Source: Chionis minor (lineage: Eukaryota > Chordata > Aves > Charadriiformes > Chionididae). Taken from it: DNA of 64,000 nucleotides. The notes under the pieces are model-generated. The model saw nothing but the letters and a program-made list of their open reading frames with translations. It did no database searches and was not told the DNA's origin. The position numbers and the translations under genes were made by a program. This document shows positions 26,901-39,226 of the stretch, piece by piece; position 1 is the first letter of the stretch; the number at the start of each line of letters is the position of its first letter. The DNA is taken from the NCBI GenBank assembly GCA_013398295.1, contig VZSF01009121.1, positions 124,001 to 188,000 of the forward strand, in the 5' to 3' direction.

Positions 26901-28159
26901 GTCCCAGACAAAGGTACCACCACATGGCCAAGAACTATGCAGGGAGAGGGGCCCGCTGCAGGGCACAGGGAGCTGGGGTGACGCCCTCCAGCCAAGCTCA
27001 AACCCTGCTGGGAAGCTTTGCCTTCAAAGCTCAAAGGCAGGAGGGACAGCCTCCGGAGATCCCAAAGCAGAAATCTTCTGACATCCAGGGAGCTCTGTAC
27101 ATCTTTCATTGACCAACTAGACCCTTTCTGCCTTTCCTCTCTCATCCCACCATCACAGCCTCCCTCTCTTACACCTCCTAGAGCTTCTCTCTCCTCCATA
27201 CTGGCCCCCTCCATGTTATTCCTTCTTTCACTGACCTTTCTAGCTGTTTCATCCCTGCTAAGGCAACATGGATGGTTTTTGCTGCAGACTCATTGTGAGC
27301 TCTACCTTATAGTACTGCCTGTCTCGTGGCGTCATTTCAGATGTCAATATCTGTGGTCCCCTGTCACTAGTGAGAAAAAGACATTTCTAGGAGGAAATTA
27401 ATTTTTGTGATGTCTAGCAGACATCTATCTGCCTTTGGCCAGGTGAGTCTTGTCTTTATTGTCTATTCCTTTTCTAAATGCATGAGGCTGAGCAGGACTG
27501 TCTGCCATTCTCAGTTTGTACTATGCCTAGCACAACAACAATCCTTCAAGTTTACTGTTTCTTCAGTCTCACAATAAACATGATTAATAACACATTTCTG
27601 TTACACAGCGGTGTGTAAAACATTATGTAGATCTCCTTTTTTTCCAAAGCATTTTTGCAAACACTTTAACCAACTAATCCTTATGGTAGTTACCTACCTT
27701 TCTCCCTAGCAGGGCCATTGCACAGAGATGAAGTGACGAAACAATTCATGAGGCCACAGAGAGAGACCAAAAGGAAGGAGCCTGACTGTACATGTTAACA
27801 ACCCTACAGCTTGCAAGTCTCTGCTCGCAGTACGGCTAATACATTTTACACAATTATTTTTTCCATGCAAAATGCATAATATGTTCCTGCTGCAAAAACT
27901 AGAATGGAAAAGAGTCACAGAGCCGGGCTCCCCGCTGTTTCTTCCCTTTCTCTGGGCTTCTGAAGTCTGCAGTCTTTTCTGCACAATGGCTCCAACACTG
28001 GGCAGAAGTTCTGAAGAGTAATTCTCATTCCCATCTGATCTTAGGCCATGTCCTAAGATGTTGAGCTGTGGGTTTGAATACCTTCAGGCTAGCCTGGGCC
28101 TCCCTTCCTTGATGCCTCCTCCAAATGCCACATTGGAAGTTTAAGGTTCCTGAGGTCCA

Positions 28160-28529
28160 AAAAAGAAGGCACTGTTTCTATTGCGTGGTACATCTAGGAA
28201 GAGATCTTAGTCCTGTCTTCAGCTACCTAGTGGGAAACTGCAGAGAAGACAGAGCCAGATTCTTCTCAAAGGTGCATAGTAGAAGAAAAAGAAGCAAACG
28301 GATACAAGGTGCAACATGAAAAATTCTGACTCAATAGAGAGAAAATGTGTTTTACCATGAGGGAGTGGGTTGCACAGAGAGGTCGCAGAACCTCCGCCTT
28401 TGGAGACATTCAAAAGTTGACAGGACAAGGCCCTGAGCAACCTGGTCTCACAGAAGGTGCTTTGAGCAGGAGGTTAGACTAGAGACCTCCAGATGTCCCA
28501 GAGGTCACTTCCATCCTTCCTGATTCTAC
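28160..28529 (+). mobile_element. CR1 retrotransposon fragment, 3' part, old
   Basis: Left to right the stretch follows the CR1 3' region. It has a worn RT-proximal coding part (GAGATCTTAGTCCTGTCTTC, then a GGATACAAGGTGCAA-like stretch). Next comes GGGTTGCACAGAGAGGTCGCAGAA, a diverged form of the usual GGCTGCCCAGAGAGGTGGTGGA. It ends with GTTAGACTAGAGACCTCCAGA, CACTTCCATCC and a terminal TGATTCTA. The copy is 5'-truncated, as most CR1 copies are, and its frame is broken many times, so it is inactive. Divergence is greater than in the 50.5-kb copy. The left boundary is approximate. Confidence 0.85.
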
Positions 28530-30295
28530 AGAAATACTCCAGTTCAGATAATCCCTACAGGAGGAAAGCTTCCCAGAAGACTCTCAAAGAGAAGTTCCAG
28601 GGGCTGTGGGAGTATCTGTGTTACATAGACAGTGCAGGACAGATGTATTCACATTAATTTCAAGTGCTCAGAAGCCACACCAGATACTGGAAACCATCTA
28701 ATTGTGGTACTCTAAGACAGGCTAATTTGCATTCCTTCTTTTTAAAACCTGTGGTTCAGCTGCGGCCTCTTTGTCTCCTGTCTGGCAGCAAGTACAAACT
28801 ATACCAATACAGGGTGATTTACAGTGTGAAGTCAACTACTTTAAAACAACCACACATTACAGATAAAAGGTTTAGTGGAAATGCAGAACTTGTAGACTTG
28901 TTGGTTTAAGCTCTCCTGCTTTTTGGAAAGGTGCTGTATTTACGATAAGGCTGAAACTATTTCTTGCCTCAGAGAAAGCACCAGTTCTCTATTGATTTTG
29001 GATTGACTGAAAAATTTCTATGTTCATTGCTAGAAACTTGTTTTATTCTGCCTCTTCCACGGAGCTTGCCACCTCTGGGCTCATGAAAGGCCACCTCAGA
29101 ATCACAGCAGCCCACTGCTTCTAGAATGTCACAAGAGATTTCTCTATGAGTGTATCACTGTCAGGAGTTAAGCAGGCAAGTATGACGACTTTACAGTCCT
29201 CATAGCATTTGCATTTCTTTACTGACAAATATTAAAGTAAAAATTAGAGAGGGCAGCAATGAAGAATTATTCTGCGTAGAGTTCTTTCTAGCTCTTCTTA
29301 CTAATTAAGTGCGCTACCTTCAAATAACAAGCACAATCAGATTTCTGACGGTAATCCATGCTGCCCTGGTGTATTAAAATTGATTAGAAGAGTAATGCTG
29401 CTGTTAAATTCAATGGAAGGTAAAACTAAAGAACTTTGAAAATCGCACCTGTAGCAAAGATTGACACAGCACATTTGATGGTTTGTTGCTGAGTTTTAAA
29501 AAGGCGGGTAAAGCATATTTATGGTGGTGCAGGATTAGAACAGTGCTGAGGGCAGGACGTGGCAGAGTAACAGCTCCTGTGGCCAGGTTACTGATGGGCA
29601 GAAAAGGAAGAGGTTTCCACCAGTAAAGCAGACTAGGAATGGGGCAAGGCTTGGCTAGAGCAGGACTGAGAGAGAAGAGCTTCCGTAGACAGTTGCTGGG
29701 CAGATGTCTCAAGAAATGTGTTTGTATTAATCAGATTTTCCCTGTAATAGCTTTGCTTGTATTTAGGCAAGTTTTTTTATGTCAGATGTTTAGGTATGTG
29801 ACTTAAATTGGACATTTTTTCTTTCTTTTCACTAGGACTTTCAAACTGCCTAAGTATTAGATATCAGCCAGAAGTCTTCATGTCACTTGTATGACACTTA
29901 CTGTAGGATTTTTCTCATCTGAGAGAAGTTTGTTGTATATTGGAGCAGTACAGTGAAGTACAACAGTCAACAGTGAAATGTTTATAATAATCTAGATGGA
30001 CTAAATTTATGAAGTTGGACAAATGTATGCAGCCATAAAAAGTAGATTGGTATTCTGTGAGCACTGCAATTTTTCTTACACCTGTAGACTGTGTGACATC
30101 ATTTTTTAATCAAATTTATTATTGATTATCAGATTCATGATTCAATTTTTTGTATTAGTTTCATGAATTAATACTGACTTCATCTGTTCATCCAACATGC
30201 TAATGAAATCAAAAGATTCACAAATTTGGAAGGAAAATACTGTTTGTTTGAACTAGAAAGCAACTGAGAGCTAAATTTTGTTGTATTTATTACAG

Positions 30296-30487
30296 ATACT
30301 CACTACTAAATCCATGAACAAACTTACAGAATTGAATAAACTCAATAGGGAAGCTATCACCAATGCATCTGATACACTTCAGAATGAACTTGTCACAAGA
30401 AAGCTGCTTCAAAATTCCCTCCTGCAAAGCTTTTGTGAAAAGCTATGTAAAAAATGCAATTATGTAGGCACTCTCCCTTCACCATGA
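30296..30487 (+). other. candidate terminal coding exon, coiled-coil-like
   Basis: TTTTGTTGTATTTATTACAG provides a good acceptor ending at 30295. The frame that follows is open for 63 codons to TGA at 30485-30487, in otherwise stop-rich DNA. The product starts ILTTKSMNKLTELNKLNREA, is rich in Leu, Asn, Lys and Glu, and has Leu and Ile at roughly heptad spacing, suggesting a short amphipathic helix or coiled coil. It then has a Cys pair (FCEKLCKKC) and ends YVGTLPSP. It looks more protein-like than the other open frames here. I do not recognise the family. It could be the last coding exon of a gene extending to the left, or an exon remnant. No ATG-led version makes sense alone, since the first internal Met is at codon 7. 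Confidence 0.25.
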
Positions 30488-31660
30488 GGTTCACCAGATT
30501 CATTTTAGAATACGCATCCTGCTAAGGGTTTCAGACTCCAGGTACGACCTTACCCAGGCTTGCGATTGTCTCTCTGCTCTGTGTGTTTGTGTGCTTCCCA
30601 TTGGATCTGTATCAGAATTTTGCTTCAAGGAAGTTCTGAGTACTTTTAAGGGTATTTAATTTTTTTTTCATTAAATTAATACAGCAAACTGCCAGAAAAA
30701 TTCTTCATAAAGGCTGAGAGGCAAGATTTAATCATGTTTGAATTATTTTATGCCACAGGAAATTTTCCCTGTTTCTCACCCTCCAAACAATATTCTTTGA
30801 ATAACTTCTAAGGATTTAGCTAAGGATGTTTAAAGCGGGATCAATCCTGCACAGAAAACTCAGTTATAAAAAGATGCCTCCACCCCTGCCCTTCTTTCTA
30901 GCTTTGCTAAATGTGCAAGCTCTCCATGTGACAAATTAGTTCAGGAACTAGCAAAGGAACCATTTCAGAGATTCCCCCAAAACTGTCACTATTTGTTCTA
31001 AAAATAATGCACTTTCATGTGTCAGAATTGTATTAGCACCCACTCACAGATAATGGGGTTATGAATGGGATTAGTAAATACATCAATGCTGTACGTAGGT
31101 CGGTGCTATTTTGATAAGAAGCTGGTCACGGGACATAGAGTATTTATCTTCTATGCACTAAGCATGCTGGCATTTTCCGTGCACGGTGCCTTGTTGATGA
31201 AGCCCAGAACATAAAGGGATTCACGTTATAGGCTGCACAACATGAAGTTATAATAAAGACGATTTAAAGGGAAAAAAACCCTTAAGCCTGAGTTCTCTCA
31301 CTGTCAGTCAGATATGTAAGTCAACAAACAACTGGGACAATGTTGAGGCTTTATAAGACAATATCAAATTTACAAAATTCTAGTCTGTTTTGGGTTTGGT
31401 CTGGGTGGCATTTGGCAACATCACTCAGAGCAGCCACTTTGCCAGTCCATGGCCAAAGCCAATTTACAGAGTAAAATGGTTATCATGAGCAATTACCAGC
31501 TTCTTAAACCCTTGGAACAAGAGTTCCAGCCGCAATTTTGAAGATCTAACATCTTTCCATGTAATTAAAGACTTGCACATATTCTTTCAGTGCAGGCTGT
31601 AATTAATATCCCAAATTAGGCAGTGTTTAGATAAGTATTACATGCAAGTGAGCTAGCTGA

Positions 31661-31671
31661 TAATCCGATTA
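31661..31671. promoter_or_regulatory. P3-type paired homeodomain palindrome TAATCCGATTA
   Basis: TAAT-CCG-ATTA is a perfect P3 arrangement (two TAAT cores facing each other across three bases), the known dimer site of paired-class homeodomains. The TAATCC half also fits OTX/CRX-type proteins. It lies 33 bases left of an exon-like acceptor. One 11-base match in 64 kb is not rare, so function is an inference. Confidence 0.25.
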
Positions 31672-31703
31672 GTTAAACAGTGGTTTTCCTCTGTGGTTTA
31701 CAG

Positions 31704-31891
31704 ATCCCTGAGGATCAAGGCACTACTTCTAAGGAGTTTGGAGAGGACAGCTGTGGGAGCGTCTCGTGTTATGCCAAACCAATACAATCCCAAGGCAATC
31801 GCCGCAACAGGCTCCCTGACTGTCCCCACCACAAGCTCCGCTGCCTTTCTGGTACCAGTGACAGACAAGCAACTGGGGAGCCATGGGACAG
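31704..31891 (+). other. exon-like stretch, 188 bp, unrecognised
   Basis: TCTGTGGTTTACAG ends at 31703, and GGGACAG|GTCAGT gives a donor after 31891. Two plus frames and one minus frame are open throughout. One plus frame reads SLRIKALLLRSLERTAVGAS and continues with a Thr/Ser/Ala-rich part; the other reads IPEDQGTTSKEFGEDSCGS. With several frames open the coding case is weak, but the stretch is GC-richer and freer of stops than its flanks. A non-coding exon is another option. Confidence 0.15.
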
Positions 31892-34732
31892 GTCAGTTCA
31901 GCTCTCTTTCCCAACTGGAAAACAAATTCACTTTCTGATGGAAATGACTCCCAAATCCAACTCAAAAAAACCAGTAGGAAGTGGAGCAAAAGAGAAAGAA
32001 AGGTGGGAGGAGGTTTGATTGTTTTAAGGAATTTTGTAGTTACTGAAGGTTAGATGTAATTAATGTGAAATTGCACTGTCAACAGGCATGTATGTTCCCT
32101 ACAGAAGGCTCTGCGCTGTCAGTGGCAAGCATTGAAGTTCCTCGAGATGAAAAACTTGAAACTCCTTTATAGTGAGCCTTCTCTTGTCTCAGAAAGTCTG
32201 CAGTATTAAAAAAAAATAAAAAGACAACAAAGAGAACTAGCATAACTAATATGTTACTGCTATAGTAATTTTACTCCAAAGTTGCAAAAATGCAAAACTT
32301 GCCACAAAAGTCATTAGGTCTCAGCATCCCCTGATGGTGTACCTCTACTTTGCAAGATCAGTTCTCCGCAGCAATATCCTCCAAAGTCATCTAGCACTGC
32401 AGCATCTGAAGGCACATCAGGCACTCGGCAGCCCGGAAGAGCAATCACTCTGCCAGGTAACGCTTATCCCAGATCAGCAAACAGCACCTATCACGCTGTG
32501 TACCAGCAAAGAACACATGATGATGTCATGGGCCTGAATAGAACCTCCCCACCCTTCACAAAATGCAGTGTAAGCATTCAAGAGCAAGAGAGAATATAGA
32601 CCAAAAGGCAAATAAACCAGTTCTAAGACTTTGCAAGGCCTTGGTCTAAGTATTAGAAGTCTGCATTTGGCAGCATACTGGATACATAAAATTTCAAATT
32701 GCTACCTCATCATGAAATCTCTGAAAGGCTACTTGTCCTAACACACCGCAAATGAAATGGGACTTGATGGGAGTCTGAAAATACACGTCTGTTTGAGGCA
32801 CAAACTTTCGCTTCTGTACTCTGGAATCTTGGGCTTTTGTGCACGTGCATGAGAGAGATGAGTGGAAACGCTCACACATGTACACGGAGAATTTTGGGGG
32901 AGTATAGGCCCCCTTTGGATAGGGTGTAGTTTCTCAGTCATTAGTAGCTTTTCACTTCTGAAAAATTTCAGGCTCTTGGGTGTCCTCATGTACCCAGAAG
33001 GAAAACAACAGTGATCTGGGTGAAGACTAAAAACCTTGTTTGGCACTCAACTGACCTCCAGGCTGGGATGAGACTGGGGGGGGATTGAGCTCCATCCTGT
33101 TTTTCCTATAGACAAAGAGATTTAGAATGGAGTTGATCATCCTTTGCTTTGATTTCTCTGGTTTGTGCTGAATTTGGGTCACTGTAATGCCATAGATAGA
33201 AATGTTCTGCATGGCTGAATAAGAGACGTGTTTGTTACCAACTTCGCCACAGATTTAAAACTCCACAGGGAGAAAGGATCAAAGATGGGAAAGTCAGGGT
33301 TACAGTGCAAAGGCACTGGTGAGAAAGCCAGTGGGCCTCTCTTTTCCTCCCACACATGACAAATCTCTCACTTTGTTCTCCGCACACTGGCTGACCCCTC
33401 CACTTTTTGCTCTTTAATGTATGCCTATTAGGGGTACCCCCTCATCTCTGAAGTTTTCATTTGTTCTTTCACTTCAAACCATGTTGTTCTTCTACAGTAT
33501 GGCAGTGTCATATCCCATGGAAGTCCTGGAAGCGCTAACTCAACACTGCTGAGAACACACAGCTCTTAATTGTCATTTACAGGAAGAGGGGTTTTGCACT
33601 ATAACTTATTCCAGCTTCTAGGCTGCCTTTCATTGCTTAAAGATCCTTTATATTGCTAAAGTAATGTAAAAAGTCTATAAACAATGATGAGCTCCTCTAT
33701 TTCCTTGCTGTTTCTCTATCCGTTTCTAAATGACAAGTCTTGCAAGCTCACTTTCTGGAGAAAGCTGGGCTATGTTCTCGTTGAACATAAGGAGCATAAA
33801 ATGATGGTCATACGTCATGCTCAGCCCTTAGCAGATCTCCCTCCACATCACAGAATGCAGGCTGCTGCATGATGGCCTGTTTTCAGGTTAATATATCTAG
33901 GAGTGACTACTGCATCACATAGCAGACAACATATATAGGGCATGTGTAGGATTTTTTTTCTTGGTTTAGACCTATTTGTATCACATTGGTGATCCAGTAG
34001 TTATAATAGCATTTCACTTACGTTTTCCATTTCTTATAATTTGTTACAATAAACCTATACATGTAGATAAGTACTTTTTTGTTCATCCTTGCCATCTTTT
34101 TAAAAAATCTGACCCTTTACATTTATCAGTAGATATCTGTAGAGGTAACACATTTCTGAGGGGCAGAGTGGTTGTCCTACACTGGATTATACCAGTTTAT
34201 CTGAGATACTTTTAAAATAATCATTAGAGATTTACTCTGCCCTCTCCCTGTCCCAACTAAGAGCTTACATTCTGGAAAACACCACTGTGAACTGCAGAAA
34301 TAGATCAGACATACTGGTATATGCTAAAAACTTGATATGACTTATGTGGGTAGGCCTTATATATTTATGGAACCGATATTTTGCTGCTGCTGCTGTTCCA
34401 GGAGGGTCACGGTATTAACACAACACAATGAAAATAGTTTTAGCTGTTTGCTGTGAAATGGCACCTGAACTGTGTTCAGACTGAGTGCTTCTACTTGAGC
34501 GTTACTCTGTCCATAGAAAGTCAGCTACTCGTGAAAAGAAGGTTTATACAGTGAACAGCTATTAAATCCAGTACTTCTGATACTGCAAATACAATAGTAT
34601 TTTATGCCTGTGGACAATCTGTGAGCTGTTATAATTCAGGTTGCAGCTCCTCTTTTCCTCAGGCGTCTTTCCCTCTCCCTTCTCCCTTTCCCTTTCTGTA
34701 TGTTGAGCTGAGCTCGGTGAGCTCTTTGGTGA

Positions 34733-34750
34733 CATTATGATGTCATAATG
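34733..34750. repeat. palindrome CATTATGA-TG-TCATAATG
   Basis: Eight-base perfect arms with a two-base centre. It follows a 50-base, almost pure pyrimidine tract (about 34,650-34,698). The overlapping TGATGTCA resembles a CRE/AP-1-type core. Regulatory use is an inference. Confidence 0.5.
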
Positions 34751-35555
34751 AGGTAAAGCATTGCTACCCTTGTTCTCTCCCATCCTTGTTGTGGCGTACC
34801 TGGATTTATGGTAGCCATGTCTTGACCTACAAAACCAAGTCTGCAGGGAATCCTTCAAACTGCCCGTGGCAATACTCCTATTGCTCTGCAGAAGATGAAT
34901 CTTAAGGGCAGGAAAGTCAAGATTAAAAATGTGTGATTGCGGTGAAGCTAGACCTTGGCAAAAGTGAAAGTCCTAACCAAAATGGCATTCTCCATCAGCT
35001 GGGAATTCTCTTAGCAGCAAAAGCAAAATACCTTGGTGATGCACAGCTTATACACAAAGCAGCACAATATCCCTATTCCCTGTATCCTCTGTAAACATCT
35101 TTTTATAGAGGCCGTTAGTCCCTATGGGCCATAAAGGAGTATTGTTTTACAAACACATTTCAAAGCAGTGGCAAAAAGCTTAGTATTGAAGTATCATATT
35201 GTTTACTTCCAGAAATTATTTGCTGATCCTTTTTTATCTTGTGTATTTAAAATAAATAGCTTTTTAAAATCTAATTTCCACAAAAAAATACCACGTGCTG
35301 AACTGGTCTGAGCTGGGGGAGGAGAAAATAGTCCAGTTTCACGATACCTACATTATCTAACAAACTTCTACATTAGTCCACGCAGTCTTCTAGTGGGTGA
35401 ATCCAGCAGGCCCCCAAGCACTGGAGCCAAATGAGTGCTTCCCTGCTCCACAGTACAAAAAGGGAAGGAAGACAGGGGAGAGTAGGATGGGAGAGAGATT
35501 TTGCTGCTCCAGCAGCAGCTGTGTCAGGAAAACGGCATAAGGGATCTAGCCATAG

Positions 35556-35582
35556 AAAATAAAATAAATAAGTAAATAAAAA
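35556..35582. repeat. AAAT-type simple repeat
   Basis: Six to seven AAAT-like units with one interruption (AAGT). Confidence 0.85.
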
Positions 35583-38500
35583 TCCAAAGCCACCAAGCAC
35601 AAGCTTGAAAAGAATGGGAAGACAAGCCACTATGTATTAGGGGTGTCGATTGTCAGGCTATAAAGTTTGGGGAGTGATTTGGAGTAAAAAACTTGCTACA
35701 TTATTTACTGGGAAAAGTCATTGGTTTTGTAGGCAGAGCTTATGTGTGACCTTGGAGCTCAGCAGCCTTTGGGACTGCAAGGAACAGGCCCAAGAGAAGA
35801 CTATGGAAATGTTACCCAGAAACTTAAGCATGGAAAGAGCTATAAAATAATCAGATGTATGGGAGAGCTAAGGACTTAAAAAGCTGTCCAGGAGTTTATC
35901 TATGGGACATTCAGATGAACTTATCCCAAAGTATTCTCTTTAACATCCTCTGAAGACAGACAGGTTCCAATGAAACATGACCCAAGCAGAAATGCACTGT
36001 ATTTAAAGATGAAAAATCAACAATTATTTCCTTCCTTTCTTCCTTCCAGTGTGTCAGATTGAAAGATTTTCTCTGCTATCCTTGGAAAGGAGCCTGCAAA
36101 ATTCTCAAAAAGAATGTTCTTGATAATAATCCATATTTAATGAAACTGCATGGTGGTTATATAACCAATGCTGATTTCATAAAGAACCTAATTTAGACTT
36201 CATAAAGTACATAGTGCTTATGTCGGAAAAGCTTGAACATGTTTTACTAGGTCTGAACAGATAGCATTATTGGCAAGAGATAAATGCTTCAGACAATTTG
36301 GTGCTAATATTTCAAGTCTCTGCAGAAAAAAAGGCAAATGTAGCAAGAGAAATACTGAACAAAATTAATCTTGGCTGCAATTTTACCCCTTCTGATAGTG
36401 CTGAACAGTAGAATCATTCAATATTTTAATTACTTGATTCTGTACATTGTTTCAGACAGTAAATCAGTTGATACAGATCACTAGTGGACTCATCTTGTAG
36501 AAAGACAAGCAGTACCAGATAAGCAACCAAGATAAGCATTTTATTGCATGCAACTGATGTTCTACAGAGGTGGGCTAAATCCTCACCAACCAAGGAGGTA
36601 GATGACTAGGACTTTAGAGAGAAAGAATAAAAGGAAATGTCAGTAGAGAACTGCAAATATTTCGTAATACATTACATAGAAAAGTTATCGTTGGCAGTGA
36701 GCCAGCGCTCCGGAGATGATGCGTGGAGGCTGCTCTGTCGGTACACTTTGGAAATGAACTTTGCTTGTTCCAGATGGCTGGCTAGCTTGCAGAGCTGGTT
36801 TTAGAGGCTTACTGGTCAGATGAGTATGTGAGATATAGCCAGATTTTCTCATCTGTGGGGCTAGCTGTAACTAATGTAAATAAGGGTCACGCTGAGCGTA
36901 GCCAGATGGGTGGCCGAATGAGATGCAGCTAGGTCTAGGAAAGACTTATAATGAACATAGGACCAGGTGATGGGATCAGCCTAACTTAATTTATGACAGT
37001 TAGTAAATCTTCCACCTAAAACTTTCTGGTTTGGTTCTTTAGCATGTAAACAGTCCCAGTTTGAAGTGCCTTGATTTAGTGGGCCACCATAAGAGGTGAG
37101 TACGGTATGAAGCTACAAGCTACACATAGGCAGTAAATCTTCATCAGGTCTCATAATCATACCAAACCCAACCAAATTAAAGTGATTCTAGTATATGTCC
37201 CTCTCACCTGGCAAAAACATAGCTAAGATTTAGCATGGAGACAACCAAGCAGGGTTCGACATGGTTTTGGAGACGTGTGTAGATTTTGGCTGAGCTGAGG
37301 AATACACACAGAAGAGCGGTCTGTCTGCATTCGCAGTCCCGACTGTGTTGTAAGGGCGTTAGGGAAGTGCCATGGCAGGCAGCGCTGCAGAGAGGGCGCT
37401 TGTCTCCGGTGTTTATCGGCACGGAGGTCCTGCGGGTTACCTGTGCGCACCCCAAGTCACGCTTGACCGTAAGTCAGGGCTAAGCGGAACAAGAACAGAG
37501 GTGCTGCTGGCAGGCAGGGAGGCAAGAGCAGACCCAGTGAAGTTTTCTTTTGTTACAGCTACTCACATTCAGTAAGTCAGCTGGCAATTCAGATCTCCTG
37601 CAATTTGTTTTGGCAGAAGCTAAGCTCTCCCAAAGCTGCATTACACCTAATTCCTGTTGCATCTCCACCCCAGGGCAGTTGGGGAACTCTGTTGCAGCTG
37701 TGTGGCCATCTCCAGCTCTACTAAGGGCAATGCAAAGTATCTGGAGACTTTTGTAAACCCCAGCGTATCATCCTGAAACACAGAATACCAAGTGGGCATG
37801 ATAAAAAGCTCAGCATTGTTTAGACAGTGAGAAAGACTGAGAAATGACTTGACCATATTGCATCATGCTTTTAATGGAAGAAAATACGAAGGAGCAGCGA
37901 AGAGAGTAAAAGCAACCTCTGCACCTCCTTAATGCATAAGGATGAGAACAAAGAATTTTACTTTATGGGTTTTGCTCCTGGAATGCCAAGACACTGTCAG
38001 CATCTTTGGGAAATGGGATCCTGTCTGTGCTGTAAGGCCTTGTGCTACACTTTCAGTTTTTATCCAAATACAGTCATACGTAAATATGAGTCAGTAGCTT
38101 GAACAGATATCCATATCGTTTTTCATTTTATTTAATAGCAGCATTTTTATTATTCAATAAAAAAGACTTTGCAAAAAATAAATTGTTCTTATCAAAAATA
38201 AGCAATAAAAGGTTAAATGCTAATTTCCACACAGCTATTATTCCTGAAGGCATATGTATCATTTTGTCTAGCTATACAATTCTACCATAGTCAAAAGTAA
38301 TGCCTCTCCCCAAAACATATTTAAAAGCAGCTTCCAGGCAACACCTGGAACATCACTATGCATATGAACTGCTTATGCAGTTGTGTCTTCTGTCAGATCC
38401 TCTCTGTGAAGCAAAGATTTTTCCAGACTGCTATTTTACTTAAAGGTTACTCATGTGTACTGGGGTATGGGGACAGGAAGACTTTGCATGTATTTAATAG

Positions 38501-38589
38501 GAAAACATTGTTGATTCAGACTAGTGCCTTGTCAGTGACAGAATAACAAGTTGCTCCAGGGATGCACTGGGGTTTTGCTGAATTTTTAA

Positions 38590-39060
38590 TGAACGACAAA
38601 ATAATTTGCAATTGTCCTGAGCAGACTTAGGATGAAAATTACATTGAATTGGAAAAGCCACAAAAAAGAGCCTCAAAAGAACTAGAGAAAATGCCTTGCA
38701 GTAAGAGACTTAGAGGGATCAAATTATTTAGTTTATCAAAAAGTAGTTATACAGGAACTAGGGGAGTCTTTAATTTAGCAGCAGAAGCATAAGATTTACT
38801 GTCTCAAAGCTGAGACTAGGCAAATGCAGAAATACAATCTATTTTGATGTCTAAAATGTGACGTAGGCAAAATCTAATTGTGTAAGGCCAAAAAGCAAAG
38901 CTTCTACATCTTCTTTAGCATTTCCACAGTAAGCTTCCCACTCAGCCTGAAAGATTTCCAGATGCCAGTTGTGGCTCATCTATCCAAGATTAGCCTTGGA
39001 TAGATGATTCCAAGGCTGGATGCCTTGGAAATGTGAGACTTAGCTGTGGTGCTAATCCGA
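38590..39060 (+). mobile_element. ancient CR1-lineage fragment (amniote-wide type), 3' part
   Basis: The order of landmarks follows the old CR1 lineage that is abundant in turtles and crocodilians. It has GAATTGGAAAAGCCACAAAA, then AAGAACTAGAGAAAATGCC, TGCAGTAAGAGACTTAGAGG and ATCAAATTATTTAGTTTATC. An AGCAGAAGCATAAGA stretch and GCTGAGACTAGGCAAATGCA follow. The far end, AAGGCTGGATGCCTTGGAAA, matches the usual AGACTGGATGTCTTTCTGAA. Frames are broken throughout and the avian-type tail is missing. It is a fossil, expected at the same place in other birds. It encloses the two adjacent hairpins at 38,976-39,030. Both ends are approximate. Confidence 0.75.
38976..39030. repeat. two adjacent perfect hairpins
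   Basis: Hairpin one has TCATCTATCCAAG (38976-38988) facing CTTGGATAGATGA (38995-39007), a 13-bp stem with a six-base loop. Hairpin two starts at the next base: TTCCAAGGC (39008-39016) faces GCCTTGGAA (39022-39030), a 9-bp stem with a five-base loop. Together they leave no unpaired base between stems. They lie inside an ancient CR1 fossil and are probably secondary, arising after insertion by local inverted duplication or template switching. Confidence 0.9.
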
Positions 39061-39190
39061 TGACCCACTGTTGCTGAAAGGGAAGGTCTTCCCCTTCTTC
39101 CCAGATGCATGGTGGTCCTTTCCACCCATTTCTCAGATCTGTCTACCAGGCAATTTAATTCATTTATCCAGCAGGGAGTTATCTAGGGTG

Positions 39191-39226
39191 TCTCATCTCA
39201 TCTCATCTCATCTCATCTCATCTCAT
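39191..39226. repeat. (TCTCA)7 pentanucleotide microsatellite
   Basis: Seven perfect TCTCA units plus a trailing T. The lack of interruptions suggests it is length-variable in the population. Confidence 0.97.

Larger units (their letters stand above)
11744..28159. other. non-coding stretch without CR1, no recognised gene
   Basis: No CR1 tail or body, LTR pair, or recognisable coding exon was found over about 16.4 kb. It holds the small tandem duplications, simple repeats and palindromes listed separately, and a mildly CpG-containing patch at about 25,000-25,350 with no accompanying splice signal. Positions 17,850-18,250 (minus) and 16,430-16,850 (plus) carry open frames of about 130-140 codons that I do not recognise. 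A short palindrome beside the C14 run (GCCCGC-A-GCGGGC near 11,795) lies in a stretch of plausible regulatory sequence. Confidence 0.6.
28530..38589. other. non-coding stretch between two CR1 pieces
   Basis: Mostly AT-rich DNA. It contains exon-like stretches at 30,296 and 31,704, a homeodomain-type palindrome at 31,661, and a pyrimidine tract plus palindrome at 34,650-34,750. At 34,220-34,275 a phrase (CTCCCTGTCCCAACTAAGAG then CTTACATTCT) resembles the end of ancient vertebrate interspersed repeats, but only about 40 bases match my memory of such elements. The rest shows nothing I can name. Confidence 0.6.
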